Positions 34,924-44,984 are shown, counted from the first letter of the stretch. The stretch is DNA of 64,000 nt from Saprospiraceae bacterium (GCA_019187225.1 JABAQQ010000041.1:81968-145967); one strand, 5' to 3'. Notes: generated by a model not told the origin, from the sequence alone. Made by a program: numbers and translations.

Positions 34924-36003
34924 ATGAAATTGAAATACGCGGACGAAAACCGCATCCCGCGCGTGGTTCGTATCTGGCTCATCGCCGGTTTGGTTATGAT
35001 CTTTATGCAAGTGGTAATCGGCGGTATCACACGACTGACAGGCAGCGGTTTGAGCATCACCCGTTGGGAAATCGTGACCGGAACAGTGCCACCCCTGAAC
35101 GAAGCCAAGTGGGAGGCGGAATTTGAATTGTACAAACAAACGCCTCAGTATCATAAGATTAACCGGGGGATGACTCTCAGCGAGTTCAAATTCATTTATT
35201 TCTGGGAGTATTTTCACCGCTTGTGGGCGCGGTTGATGGGATTGGTTTTTATTTTTCCATTCATGTGGTTTCTGGGGCGGGGTATGTTGTCGCGCAGGCT
35301 GATGTTGCGCTTGCTGGTGGTGGTGGCGCTGGCCGGCCTGGAAGGATTTTTCGGTTGGATCATGGTAGCCAGTGGTCTGATCCATCGCCCCTGGGTGAAC
35401 GCTTACAACCTGACCCTGCACTTATGCATGGCGCTGGTGATATTCGGATATTTGTTGTGGACCCTCTTTATCGCATATCAACCGAAGCCACCGGTATTTG
35501 CGCACACTGCATGGAGGCGCTTTGGCTGGGCGATGGTGGCGGTAGCATTTGTTCAGATCGCGTTGGGCGCCCTGATGTCCGGTTCCAAAGCGGGGTTGTT
35601 CTATCCCACCTGGCCCGATATGAACGGCGAGTACTTTCCATCTGTGTTGTTCGACGGCGGCCACTGGACAACCGACAGTTTTATCCATTACGATACCAAT
35701 CCCTTTATGCCGGCGTTGATCCAATTCCTTCATCGGAATACGGCTTATGTGTTGACCATTATGGTGTTGTATTTCGCCTGGAAAATGTGGAAAACGGATT
35801 TAACCCCCGCTTTGCGGAGAGGGGTAGGGGCGCTGGTCGTTGCATTGGGCATGCAGGTTTTATTGGGCATTATTACACTGATCAACTGCAAAGCGACCGT
35901 TCCTGTGGATCTGGGCGTACTGCATCAAGCCGGTGCAGTTGTGCTGTTTGGAATATTGCTGTATGTCAATTACCAGATGACTGGCAGGCATCAAACCCGG
36001 TGA
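34924..36003 (+). CDS. ctaA: Haem A synthase (COX15/CtaA)
   Basis: The enzyme hydroxylates the C8 methyl group of haem O to make haem A for cytochrome oxidase. It has eight predicted membrane helices and the four haem-ligand histidines in the expected places: His98 (EYFHRLWARLMG), His166 (TLHLCMAL), His270 (FLHRNTAYVL) and His334 (VLHQAGAV). TRLTGSGLSITRWEIVTGT near the N-terminus is typical of the alphaproteobacterial/mitochondrial COX15 type. Length 359 is normal. CtaB and oxidase genes are not in the window. Confidence 0.93.
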   Translation: MKLKYADENRIPRVVRIWLIAGLVMIFMQVVIGGITRLTGSGLSITRWEIVTGTVPPLNEAKWEAEFELYKQTPQYHKINRGMTLSEFKFIYFWEYFHRLWARLMGLVFIFPFMWFLGRGMLSRRLMLRLLVVVALAGLEGFFGWIMVASGLIHRPWVNAYNLTLHLCMALVIFGYLLWTLFIAYQPKPPVFAHTAWRRFGWAMVAVAFVQIALGALMSGSKAGLFYPTWPDMNGEYFPSVLFDGGHWTTDSFIHYDTNPFMPALIQFLHRNTAYVLTIMVLYFAWKMWKTDLTPALRRGVGALVVALGMQVLLGIITLINCKATVPVDLGVLHQAGAVVLFGILLYVNYQMTGRHQTR

Positions 36004-36245
36004 GCTTATAATTTCTCAAATTTTTATCCGTTTTTTTATTTAAAATGCGTTGAGCAGTCTCAGAGACGGAGTGTTGCTGCATTTGTTTACCGGTTTTCCA
36101 TACTTTTGCCCAACCCGGTCGGCGCTGGAAAAACGCGGTTGTCTCATTAGCCATTGTACATTGACAATTTTAATGTACACGCAGGACAACCTCGTTCCCC
36201 CCACTCCTATTCCGTATTTAGCTATCCGCATTCCGTATTCTGCCA

Positions 36246-37028
36246 ATGAACGAACTGATAAAAGAAGAAAATGGCTTCCGGTACATTGAATCGGGCACGT
36301 CAGGCGAAACCCTTCTCCTGCTGCACGGGCTTTTTGGCGCTTTGAGCAATTTTGAAGGCATTATCAAGCGTTTTTCCGGAAAGTATAATGTCGTGGTGCC
36401 GATCCTGCCCATTTACGAAATGCCGATTTTTGAAGTTTCCGTGATGGGTTTGGTGGATTTTGTGACCAAATTTGTCCATTTCAAAGGTTACGAAAAAGTG
36501 CATTTGCTGGGCAATTCGCTCGGCGGTCACATTGCCTTGTTGTATGCACTGGCGCACCCGGAACTCATCGGATCCGTCACGCTGACTGGCAGTTCGGGTT
36601 TGTTCGAAAGCGCTTTTGGCACCGCTTTTCCAAAAAGGGGCGATTACGAATACATCCGGAAAAAAACGGCCGATACCTTTTACAATCCATCGGTGGCAAG
36701 CAAGGAATTGGTGGACGAAGTGTTCGGCATTGTCAACGACCGCAACAAGGCAATTCGCGTGGTGGCAACTGCCAAGTCGGCCGTGCGACACAATCTCGGC
36801 GACAAGTTGCACAAAATCAAAGCGCCCACCCTTCTCATCTGGGGCAAACAGGACAATGTAACGCCGCCTTTCGTAGGCGAAAAATTTCACGAGCTGATCG
36901 AGAATTCGCGCCTCTATTTCCTCGACGAGTGCGGCCACGCGCCTATGATGGAAAAACCCGAAGAATTCAACGCCATCCTGGAAGATTTTTTGAAAGAAGT
37001 GACACAGGTTGTACCCTACCCATCGTAG
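36246..37028 (+). CDS. Alpha/beta-fold hydrolase
   Basis: The 260-residue protein has the classical elements: oxyanion LLLHGLFGALSNF, nucleophile Ser91 in LLGNSLGGH, acid in IWGKQDNVTPP and catalytic His in DECGHAPMMEKPEEF. It is cytoplasmic (no signal peptide). The pattern fits the meta-cleavage-product hydrolase / non-haem peroxidase-like group, but the substrate is not predictable. The 242-bp gap before it holds no feature that could be recognised. Confidence 0.87.
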   Translation: MNELIKEENGFRYIESGTSGETLLLLHGLFGALSNFEGIIKRFSGKYNVVVPILPIYEMPIFEVSVMGLVDFVTKFVHFKGYEKVHLLGNSLGGHIALLYALAHPELIGSVTLTGSSGLFESAFGTAFPKRGDYEYIRKKTADTFYNPSVASKELVDEVFGIVNDRNKAIRVVATAKSAVRHNLGDKLHKIKAPTLLIWGKQDNVTPPFVGEKFHELIENSRLYFLDECGHAPMMEKPEEFNAILEDFLKEVTQVVPYPS

Positions 37029-37082
37029 CAATGCTCCCATAATTACCATGATTTGTAGGGTACAAACTGAGTTAATTATCCT

Positions 37083-38579
37083 TTACGGCTGTAAACGGTT
37101 GTCAATCAGGCTTCTGACATAAGATTTCAACGCCTCGGCGCCCATGTCGTAGTTCGACATGATGGCGACGATGTAGCCGCTGCCGGTGTTGATATCCAAA
37201 CCGCTGTTGAGCCCCGGAAAACCTCCGCCGTGACCCACCGTTTTGCCTACCGCCGGCATCCCGATCTCAAAACCATAACCGTAGCCGGCGCCGGATTGAT
37301 CCTGCCACATTTTATCCAGGGAAGCCTGGCTCAACAATTTTCCGCTTTGCAACGCCCGTGCAAAACGGTGCAGATCGCGTACGTTGGAATAGCCGCCGCC
37401 GGCAGGACCACCTTTGAGTACGTGCATGAACAGGTTGTTTTTCCAGGCATTGCTGCCCTGCGGAATATAACCTTCGGCCAGGTTTTCCTGCGGTCGGTCG
37501 AGTTCGTAGCAGTCGGAATTTTTCATGCCTGCCGGCTCATAAATATGTTGGCGGATGTAGTCGAAGTAATTCTCGCCGGAGGCTTTCTCGATGACGACGC
37601 CTAAAAGCAACATGCCGGTATTGCTGTACTGGAAACGGGCGCCCGGCTCGAACGAAAGCGTATCGCCTTTCACCAGTGATTTGTAGTCGTCCACCTGCCG
37701 GAACAGGTCGCGCGAACTTTTAAAATAGGTGTCGTTGAAATAGCTGCCGAGACCGGATGTGTGAGAAAGCAGGTGGTGCACCGTCACGCGGTCGATGATG
37801 CTTTTGGGCAGCCAGCTTTCGTCCACGTATTTGCTGATGGGGTCGTCGAGGCGAACCTTGCCTTTTTCCACGAGTTGCATCACTGCCGTAGCCGTGAACA
37901 TTTTGTTCATCGAACCAAGGTTGAATTTGGTTTCGATGTTGTTGGCCACGTGCCACGATTTCGTGGCTTCGCCGCAGGCTTTTTCGAGCAATACTTTGTC
38001 GCCTTTGGCGATCAATATCGTACCGGAAAAAATATCCTTTTGGCACAACTCGTCCAATTTTCGGCTGAGCACGTCAACGAATTCGGTTTCGCTCAGCGGT
38101 TTTTCTGCTGATTTGGCGGCAGCGGGCGTACGTGCCGGGGAAAAATTGAGCCTTTCGATGCGTTGTTCCGGCCCTTCGAGCCTGAAACTGAATCCGTGCC
38201 AGCTGCCGAACAAACGGTCTTTGGCGATGATCGTCATACCTTCCCGTGCCGGTGTGTAGGAGCGAACACTGTAAAAATCGAGACCGCCGGTTTGTTTGTA
38301 AGTGCCTTGGAGAGCGTTGATGATCTCGTCGGTGGGGACGAATTTGCGGAATTCATCCCCTATATGACGGTCAATGAATAGTTTGATTTGTTCGGGGTCG
38401 TTGGAATTGACAGCTTGCAGCAATGCCGTGATGCGTTCGCCGGGGATGCCGGCAGGAAGCCGGGTGTCGTCGGTGAAGCTGTTGTTGGCTGGCTGTTGTG
38501 CCCCCAGCGCGTGCGTGAAGAGAACGAAGAAGAGGAAGCCACCAACCCACCGGGTCGTTTGGCGTGCGAATGAAGTCAT
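37083..38579 (-). CDS. Serine beta-lactamase-like hydrolase (class C family)
   Basis: A signal peptide is followed by an N-terminal DUF3887-like region (about 45-145). The beta-lactamase/DD-peptidase domain carries SMNK (SxxK, 223-226), YSN (318-320) and the HGGG box that replaces KTG in this family. At 498 residues it fits the periplasmic esterase/peptidase group called 'serine hydrolase' in Bacteroidota. True beta-lactam hydrolysis cannot be claimed. It converges with the alpha/beta-hydrolase gene. Confidence 0.88.
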   Translation of the reverse strand: MTSFARQTTRWVGGFLFFVLFTHALGAQQPANNSFTDDTRLPAGIPGERITALLQAVNSNDPEQIKLFIDRHIGDEFRKFVPTDEIINALQGTYKQTGGLDFYSVRSYTPAREGMTIIAKDRLFGSWHGFSFRLEGPEQRIERLNFSPARTPAAAKSAEKPLSETEFVDVLSRKLDELCQKDIFSGTILIAKGDKVLLEKACGEATKSWHVANNIETKFNLGSMNKMFTATAVMQLVEKGKVRLDDPISKYVDESWLPKSIIDRVTVHHLLSHTSGLGSYFNDTYFKSSRDLFRQVDDYKSLVKGDTLSFEPGARFQYSNTGMLLLGVVIEKASGENYFDYIRQHIYEPAGMKNSDCYELDRPQENLAEGYIPQGSNAWKNNLFMHVLKGGPAGGGYSNVRDLHRFARALQSGKLLSQASLDKMWQDQSGAGYGYGFEIGMPAVGKTVGHGGGFPGLNSGLDINTGSGYIVAIMSNYDMGAEALKSYVRSLIDNRLQP

Positions 38580-38892
38580 AATCGCAAAAATTTTTGTTGT
38601 TGATAAATGTTTCGAGGTTGCTGTGACACAAGGTTACGGCAGGAGGTGACATGTCTACGAAGTTTTTCGTAGTTTAGGTGGGAATAACTCGACCAACGAC
38701 ATTTTTGAGCAAGCGAGCGTTGATTTTGACGCAACCCACTGAACGGTGAGATCAAAACTTACTCGAAAGCGTTCGCAACGGAGGTATCGGACACGACTGA
38801 AATGCGTTGATGTTGATTATCAGACAAAAAAATAAATATATCATTATAAATCCCTTCGCAAGTTACCGATTTTTGCCCCTTAAACCCGCACC
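38580..38892. other. Intergenic gap before the TIR-like gene
   Basis: These 313 bp separate two divergent genes. A perfect 7-bp hairpin (CTACGAA / TTCGTAG, 38655-38672) lies here, and AT-rich sequence precedes the TIR-like start (38820-38850). No gene is supported, and no full TAnnTTTG promoter was recognised; GATTTTTG at about 38867 is the closest. Confidence 0.45.
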
Positions 38893-41800
38893 ATGTCTGA
38901 TCCGCTTTCGCTTCATATTTTTCTTTCCTGCGACCAAAAAGACGTCGCCACCGCGCAGGACCTGCAGCGTCAACTGAAACTTGCGTTCGACCCGGTACAG
39001 TACAAGCTCGTTTTCTGGAGCAGGGAAGACGTGCCGCCGGAGGAATACCGCGCAAAGGCCAAAGCCTTTCTCGAAAAGACCCATTTGTTCGTCGCGGTGC
39101 TGTCAATGAACTATGAGGACACGCCCGATGTGCGCTGGGAAGCCGCCACTGCCGTTGAAATTCAGCGCAACCGCCCGGCATTGCAGATACTGACCGTGCT
39201 GGCGCGCAACGTCGCTGTGCCGGCGCTGCTGGCGAATTTTCAAACGGCGCTCCCTCCCGGAGAAACCATTGAAAGTCATGGACTTGCGCGTGATCGCCAA
39301 CTGCTTCGCGCCGCAGAGAGCGCCAAAAGCGTGCTGGCCGCCACTCCGCGCTCCAACGAAATGCCGGAGGCTAAAATTGAGCTTCCGCTGGCCGTTCAGG
39401 ACATCCGCGAACGCCTGCTTGCCCAAACCGACCGGATCAACCACGCGCCGCTGCTGACATTGCTCAAACATATTATCGAAAATGTAAAAACCAAACGCGT
39501 GGTGCTGGATGTGGAGGAAAAGTTCAAACTGTTGCGCGAACAAACGCGGCTTTCACAAATTTCCGCCTCCGAACTGGCCGAAAAAGCGCGGCCGATAGAA
39601 ATTGAATTGCAACATCTGATCAGTGACTTGCCGGAAGCCGATCTGGTCAGGAACTGGAAGCAGGTATTCATTCGCGATTATTTCCATTTTACCGACGGCA
39701 GCCGCTCTGCTGCCACGGTGCCGCCGTTTTTTGTTCCCGCCGACGAAATTGCCATCCCTGAAACGCTCAACCTCCCGGTCGGCCCGCGTGGACAAGAGGC
39801 TATGGAGCAGATCGGCCTTTTATCGTTTGAGCAAAAAAACGATTTCCGCCGCAGCCTGCTGCTGGCGAAAGACGCCCTGGCCGTCAAAAATTACACCCAG
39901 GCCTACGCGCACTGCGACCATGTGCGCACAAAAATTGACCCGCAGTCGGCTCAACTGTATGAATACCTGCTGATCACGTTCATGCAAAAGGAAACACCGG
40001 GCCGCATTCTGCAGGAAGCGGCGAAAGGCAACGACCGGATGCTGCAATACGTGTTGCTCTATGCCGAGCGATACCGAAAGTACCAAAACGACGGCAAATG
40101 CCCCTCATCCACCGGCCTGCACAACCTCGCCATTGCCTCCGAAAGCCTTTCCGACGCGGCCCTGAAAATATACCACCATATGCCCAACGATTCGGTGCGG
40201 CACACGGGCAAACACGCCGAATCGGTTCCGGACAATCGCCGCCTGATGCGCATCATTCTGGATAACACCCTGAAGATATGCCGTTTGGTGTATCCGTCGG
40301 AAGAATTGCTGGAAGCAGCGGTCGTTGAAAGTTGCGGCGGCGGCAAATGTCATTGGCTGAAACGGGTGGACGTCATCGGCAACCATTTTCAGTTCATCCC
40401 CGACGGTCATTTCGACCTGCTGGGAGAGATACAGGAATTGCTCGACCTGTTGCAGGGCATGGAGGCCGAGCAGCCGGGCAAAATCGTGAAGCAAGGCGAT
40501 CTGCTGCGGGAAGACCTGTATTTCAGCCTCGTTGCCAAACGCCAGGCCTTGCAACAACAGATTGCAGAAGATGTCCGCCGCCGCCGCCCGTTTACCGACC
40601 AGCGTGCCTCGATCATCCGGTTTGTGCAAAGCTGTCTTTTGGGGGCTGAAATGTTTACCGATCACGACCAGGATGGGAGGGGGCAATCGTTTTATCGCAT
40701 GGCGCTCGAATACCTGCTGCCCGGATTGCTCGTATCGCCCGACCCAGCCGCCAATTTGCCGTTGCGCTGGTTCGACCTGGACGAAAACGGCGAGGTGCGC
40801 GCCCATCCGGATTGCGCGGCTTACGAATTCGACGTCCGCGCCATTGTGCAAAAAATTGTCCACGACCTTGCCGGTCGCGCGGGTTGGTTGCAGGTGCAGC
40901 CGAACATCAAGGAAAGCGTTTATCTCGATTTCGCAGCTGATGTAGAGGCCGATTACGAAGAGGTGAAAAAGGGGTTGCAATGGACGGATTTCCGGCGCAT
41001 CAAGGACGAAGATGCCCGGCGGCAGGTGATCTCCTGTCTCCGCCGCTGGGTCATTGCATGGCGCGCCTATCCGGAACGCGGGCGTGTTTTTCTGGAAAAT
41101 TGCCATCGCGAACTGTCGGGCGATGGACTTCTCTTGTGGTTTCGGCACGACCCTGATCAACTCGCTACCCATCCTCAAACCCTTGCATTGGGTTATAACG
41201 CCCAGGCGGAGTTAAAGATGATCCACGAAGCGTTGCTCGCCATGAATGTGCCGGACACTTCGGCATCGTCTGAAGACCCGGAATCGGCGCTGAGAAAAAC
41301 CATCGCCGATAACTTATTCAACAAGAGTATTTTACCAGTTTATGAGAAACTGAAGGCAGGTGACGAACAACAGCGCCCACTGGCAGCCCGCCTCTTGCGC
41401 GAAGCCCTGAGCAACTACCGGCTCCACCCCGATACCCGTTACCTCGATCTGGTGTGGCGGGAACTCACGGAAGAGCTGAAATTCTGCTGGATTGATATCA
41501 CGAAGGACGGCAAAGAAAAAACCTTTGTCTCCGTCGCCGGCTTCGATCCGGTGGCGGTCCTCCATCGGCTGAACGAAAATCATCCTCAATTTTATTCTAT
41601 GCTGGTCGCCCGCGAACGCATTGCCGACCGCCGCTTAGCCAACCAGGTAGAGCGTTATTTTCGCGAGATCAGCGAATTCCGCCACGAAAATCGTCGCCCG
41701 GAACGCGAACTCGCCATTGATATTTTGCTCAATATCAAAGGCATATACCGCTATTTTCCCAAACAGGAATACCTCGAACTGCCCCTGCGCGAGCTGACCG

Positions 41801-41979
41801 GCAAGGGGCGCATTCGCTGGAATGCTTTGCTGCTCGGCATTTTCCCGCTCACCGAAAATCACTACGAAAACCGATTCTACGGTTTTGAATACAAATGGGA
41901 ACGATCGGAGATCCGGCGTTTACTGGACGATCAATTCACCGAAATGCAGCGGGTGTTGCGCGAAACGGGCGCCCTGTAG
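38893..41979 (+). CDS. Large TIR-like domain protein of unknown function (possible defence gene)
   Basis: The first 115 residues read as a TIR-like domain: LSLHIFLSCDQKDVATAQDL (beta-A and first helix), FWSREDVPPEEYR (BB-loop region), HLFVAVLSMNYEDTPDVRWE and LQILTVLARNVAVP. A conserved acidic residue suitable for NAD hydrolysis could be Glu83 or Glu89 (DVRWEAATAVEI). The remaining 900 residues are mostly helical, rich in charged residues, and match no family that could be recognised. There is no P-loop (the CGGGKC near residue 485 is not a Walker A), no membrane helix and no repeat. It stands alone, with no partner gene on its strand. TIR effectors often degrade NAD in anti-phage systems; whether this one does is inference. 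Confidence 0.6.
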   Translation: MSDPLSLHIFLSCDQKDVATAQDLQRQLKLAFDPVQYKLVFWSREDVPPEEYRAKAKAFLEKTHLFVAVLSMNYEDTPDVRWEAATAVEIQRNRPALQILTVLARNVAVPALLANFQTALPPGETIESHGLARDRQLLRAAESAKSVLAATPRSNEMPEAKIELPLAVQDIRERLLAQTDRINHAPLLTLLKHIIENVKTKRVVLDVEEKFKLLREQTRLSQISASELAEKARPIEIELQHLISDLPEADLVRNWKQVFIRDYFHFTDGSRSAATVPPFFVPADEIAIPETLNLPVGPRGQEAMEQIGLLSFEQKNDFRRSLLLAKDALAVKNYTQAYAHCDHVRTKIDPQSAQLYEYLLITFMQKETPGRILQEAAKGNDRMLQYVLLYAERYRKYQNDGKCPSSTGLHNLAIASESLSDAALKIYHHMPNDSVRHTGKHAESVPDNRRLMRIILDNTLKICRLVYPSEELLEAAVVESCGGGKCHWLKRVDVIGNHFQFIPDGHFDLLGEIQELLDLLQGMEAEQPGKIVKQGDLLREDLYFSLVAKRQALQQQIAEDVRRRRPFTDQRASIIRFVQSCLLGAEMFTDHDQDGRGQSFYRMALEYLLPGLLVSPDPAANLPLRWFDLDENGEVRAHPDCAAYEFDVRAIVQKIVHDLAGRAGWLQVQPNIKESVYLDFAADVEADYEEVKKGLQWTDFRRIKDEDARRQVISCLRRWVIAWRAYPERGRVFLENCHRELSGDGLLLWFRHDPDQLATHPQTLALGYNAQAELKMIHEALLAMNVPDTSASSEDPESALRKTIADNLFNKSILPVYEKLKAGDEQQRPLAARLLREALSNYRLHPDTRYLDLVWRELTEELKFCWIDITKDGKEKTFVSVAGFDPVAVLHRLNENHPQFYSMLVARERIADRRLANQVERYFREISEFRHENRRPERELAIDILLNIKGIYRYFPKQEYLELPLRELTGKGRIRWNALLLGIFPLTENHYENRFYGFEYKWERSEIRRLLDDQFTEMQRVLRETGAL

Positions 41980-42010
41980 ATTTCGGATTGTGGATTTCGG
42001 ATTTCGGATT
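41980..42010. repeat. ATTTCGGATT tandem repeat after the TIR-like gene
   Basis: Three copies of ATTTCGGATT begin immediately after the TAG stop of the TIR-like gene. The reversed unit is found at 16086-16118 and 17105-17138. The next bases (AATGACCTCAATGACTTTA) resemble the arms of the palindrome at 60469-60556. Confidence 0.6.
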
Positions 42011-42035
42011 ATAGAATGACCTCAATGACTTTAAA

Positions 42036-42839
42036 TTACTCCTCTTTTCTCGCTCCGATGGAATACACCATTGGGATGATATCTTCGAGGCCACGTATGC
42101 GGAAATTGCCGTCTTCGCCCTTCACCGTTTTGTCGAAACAATCGAAAGGCGAATAAGGATACTCGTTCAGAAACTCGATGCGCAATCCCTGACCCGTGAG
42201 GCTGTTGACAACTTCTGAAAGGCTGTGATTCCAGCCGTATTCCCTGTATTCGATACCGGCGCTGCGGTCGGCGTAAGTACCTGTTTGTTCGGTTTCGATG
42301 ACGCCGGAGTTGTGGTAAGGATATTTTATGAATTCCATCTGATCGTCGAACATCCAGACAACAGGATGAAATTCGGCGATATAGAAAAAACCGCCGGGTT
42401 TCAGAAAGTGATTCACCACCTGCGCCCAGCGGGTCAGGTCGGGCAACCAACCGATCGTCCCGTAAGAAGTGAAGACAATGTCGAACTGACCTTCCAGGTG
42501 TGCTGGCAAGTCGTACAGGTTGCAGCAAACAAAGTGGGCGGGGATGTCCAACTCTGCGGAAAGTTGCCGGGCGTATTCGATGGCTTTGTCGGACAGATCG
42601 CAGCCGGTGACCTGAGCGCCGAGCCGCGCCCACGAAAGGGTGTCCTGCCCGAAGTGGCATTGCAGGTGGAGCAGCGATTTTCCGCGCACGTCGCCGATTT
42701 CGCGCAGTTCGATAGGGGTGAGACTGATACCGCCCTGTTTCCACTTTTCCACATCGTAGAACTCCGAATTTTTGTGGACTTCGGTCCGCAGGTTCCAGCC
42801 TTGCCGGTTAGCGGTAAAATATTGATCGTAATTTTCCAT
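42036..42839 (-). CDS. Class I SAM-dependent methyltransferase
   Basis: The protein is 267 residues. Motif I is a variant (SLLHLQCHFGQDTLSWARLG), followed by VTGCDLSDKAIEYARQLSAE, FDIVFTSYGTIGWLPD and LKPGGFFYIAEFHPV. This is the type 11/25 small-molecule methyltransferase group. The start at 42839 (MENYDQYFTANRQGWN) is used; upstream residues do not look coding. The substrate is unknown. It is downstream of the lipoprotein gene on the same strand, 116 bp away. Confidence 0.85.
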   Translation of the reverse strand: MENYDQYFTANRQGWNLRTEVHKNSEFYDVEKWKQGGISLTPIELREIGDVRGKSLLHLQCHFGQDTLSWARLGAQVTGCDLSDKAIEYARQLSAELDIPAHFVCCNLYDLPAHLEGQFDIVFTSYGTIGWLPDLTRWAQVVNHFLKPGGFFYIAEFHPVVWMFDDQMEFIKYPYHNSGVIETEQTGTYADRSAGIEYREYGWNHSLSEVVNSLTGQGLRIEFLNEYPYSPFDCFDKTVKGEDGNFRIRGLEDIIPMVYSIGARKEE

Positions 42840-42955
42840 GTTTGATGTTGGTTCAATGTTGCCCGCAGATACAGTCCTCGTTAAAACTACAACAGGTAAA
42901 ACTGTCTTTTTTACTGTCACTACCCCCGCCTGCGTTCCTTCGGCGGGTAAACCTG

Positions 42956-44254
42956 CTACTGCAGCTCCTCTCTCCCCAGGTATCCCCCTTTCGCCTGCCA
43001 GAGTGGGTCTGCATTGAGGAGTTTTTGGCGAATAGCCGACTCGTAATCCAGTTTTTCGTACGATTCCGCCTTCGACCGCACCTGCCCGCCAAAATCGTAG
43101 TTTTTCAACGCGGGAAAAGAATTTCCCAGCGCTTCCGGCACGTCGGGCAGGCGGTATGAGACAATTCCATTGGCAGGCTTGGTATTAACTTCCCAGTTAA
43201 TGTTGGGAGTTCCCGTACGCGTACGAGAGAATACCAGTACATCAAAATTACCAACACATTGGGTCGCCACCAGGCGGTTGTCAGCCAAGACGGTCGGTAA
43301 CAGATCGAAAGCCGGCGCCGGCAGATTCGCGGGAATATCCGGATAAAAAAAGTCGCTGAAATAAGTGTATCCGCCGCTCGATGCGTCGCTGCCATTCACC
43401 TGCGCGCGGAATCCATTGTAGGGCTTCGGCCCGGGATTGAATACGTCGTTGGAAACTGGTTCAAAGATATCCACATCGCTGAATACGGGGATGGGACCAC
43501 CGGGTGCACGCAGCAGGTCGCCCATAGCAAGAAATTTCAAAGCCGTGGTATCCACCAGGCCATCCACTTTATATTGCCAGGCGGCGGTGAATGGGAAAGT
43601 CAGGTTGGCCGGCGCGGCAAAAATGGGCAGCAATATATTCGCGTCAACAGTAGTGGTCAATGAGGGACCGTTCACGTCGTTGAAAAGGATAAAACGCCAC
43701 ATCGGCTGGCCATTGATGCGGATTCGAAGCCAAAATTGACCGGTGTGCAGGATGCGGTATTGGCCGGTAAAATTGTTTGATGGTTGGGGGCGCACAAACG
43801 TCAGACCGTCGGGCACAATGATGGTGTCCACCGATGTCACACCCGTAAACGTTACGTTCAGATCAGTCACCTGTTGGTAGTTCAGTTCCCGCAGGTTGAT
43901 ACTTTCGCCCGAAGAAAGGTTCGTATAGGTCGTCAGGTGCAGCGTGGTGTCTTTCACCCCTGATCCGGGCGCTTCGATGGTGGTAATTTTTACCACCGTG
44001 CAGTCGAAACGGTTGTCTGCCAGGGTATCCGGCCATTCCAACAGAACCGTATCGACACCGGGTATTTCCCTGTATACCAATACTTTGCCATCGTCGGCGG
44101 ATAAAAAAACGGCAAAACGCCCGCTCAGTGGACTGAATTCGTTTTTCACGGTGATGCGGAACGGCTGATCGGTTGGAGCAGGAGTGGCGTCTTTTTCACA
44201 GGAAAGAAAAATGGAAACGGCAAACGCAGCGAGCAGTATCAGCTTGTTGTTCAT
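42956..44254 (-). CDS. Hypothetical lipoprotein
   Basis: The start at 44254 (MNNKLILLAAFAVSIFLSC) gives a lipoprotein signal with Cys19 as the lipidated residue. The rest (about 410 residues) is beta-rich, with several Thr/Pro-rich segments. It resembles the DUF4249-like or SusE-like envelope lipoproteins of Bacteroidota in character, but no diagnostic motif was recognised, so no function is assigned. It precedes the methyltransferase gene on the same strand. Confidence 0.7.
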   Translation of the reverse strand: MNNKLILLAAFAVSIFLSCEKDATPAPTDQPFRITVKNEFSPLSGRFAVFLSADDGKVLVYREIPGVDTVLLEWPDTLADNRFDCTVVKITTIEAPGSGVKDTTLHLTTYTNLSSGESINLRELNYQQVTDLNVTFTGVTSVDTIIVPDGLTFVRPQPSNNFTGQYRILHTGQFWLRIRINGQPMWRFILFNDVNGPSLTTTVDANILLPIFAAPANLTFPFTAAWQYKVDGLVDTTALKFLAMGDLLRAPGGPIPVFSDVDIFEPVSNDVFNPGPKPYNGFRAQVNGSDASSGGYTYFSDFFYPDIPANLPAPAFDLLPTVLADNRLVATQCVGNFDVLVFSRTRTGTPNINWEVNTKPANGIVSYRLPDVPEALGNSFPALKNYDFGGQVRSKAESYEKLDYESAIRQKLLNADPLWQAKGGYLGREELQ

Positions 44255-44417
44255 GGTAAAAACCGGTTTTTGAATACGGAATAAAAAAATACACAGCAAA
44301 GGTATCAACCCTGAAAAAATTTACCTGAACTTTAACCTTAAGCCGGATATTCGCTCTTCTTAAGCAAGAGAACCTGCCCGCTATCGTCCCGGTTTGTGGC
44401 GGGTAAAAAATCACGCT

Positions 44418-44984
44418 ATGACTTCCATCGCAGTTTTTTGCGGCGCCAATAAAGGCGCGCACCCGTGGTTTGCTGACGCTGCTGCTGAATTGGGAAAAAC
44501 GCTGGCCCAACGCGGCATCCGCGTTGTTTTTGGCGGCGGCAGCGTTGGCCTTATGGGTGTCCTGGCCGATGCCGTTCTGGCGCACGGTGGGGAAATTACC
44601 GGTATTATCACACATCAATTGCACGGCCTCGAGTTGGGTCATGCCGGCGTGAAAGACATGATGCATGTGGAAACCATGTCGGAGCGCAGGGTGCTGTTGC
44701 TCAACGGCACCGATGGCGTGATCACACTGCCCGGCGGCTATGGTTCGATGGACGAACATTTCGAAGCCCTTACCCTTGCACAACTTCAGCAATACCGCAA
44801 ACCCATTGGTCTGCTCAATGTGCACGGCTATTACGATCCCTTGCTCCGGATGCTCGACAATATGGTGGACAACGGTTTTCTGAAACCCGACAACCGCCAT
44901 CTCTGCCTCGACGCTCGGGATGTGACCGGATTACTGGAAAAAATGACCGCTTTCGAGTACAAGGCGCTCAAAAAGTGGCTTTAA
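44418..44984 (+). CDS. LOG-family protein (TIGR00730; nucleotide phosphoribohydrolase-like)
   Basis: This is a Rossmann-fold protein of the LONELY GUY family. The two signature motifs are GGGSVGLMG (39-47) and PGGYGSMDE (105-113; Ser replaces the usual Thr). Members cleave nucleoside 5'-monophosphates, releasing the base (cytokinin activation in plants, general AMP-hydrolase activity in bacteria). Length 188 is normal. The ATG at 44418 (MTSIAVFCGANKG) is the family start. Confidence 0.9.
   Translation: MTSIAVFCGANKGAHPWFADAAAELGKTLAQRGIRVVFGGGSVGLMGVLADAVLAHGGEITGIITHQLHGLELGHAGVKDMMHVETMSERRVLLLNGTDGVITLPGGYGSMDEHFEALTLAQLQQYRKPIGLLNVHGYYDPLLRMLDNMVDNGFLKPDNRHLCLDARDVTGLLEKMTAFEYKALKKWL

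Noticed and set aside
40335-40360. CGGGKC in the TIR-like protein as a nucleotide-binding P-loop
   Set aside because: It does not fit GxxxxGK[ST], and no Walker B or sensor motifs follow.
40105-41178. 357-residue minus-strand open frame
   Set aside because: Antisense to the TIR-like gene and without recognisable features.
34151-42035. Leading-strand GC skew as proof of the origin
   Set aside because: By eye, skew follows coding strand in most genes on both sides; a proper cumulative computation is needed, so it was not used as evidence.
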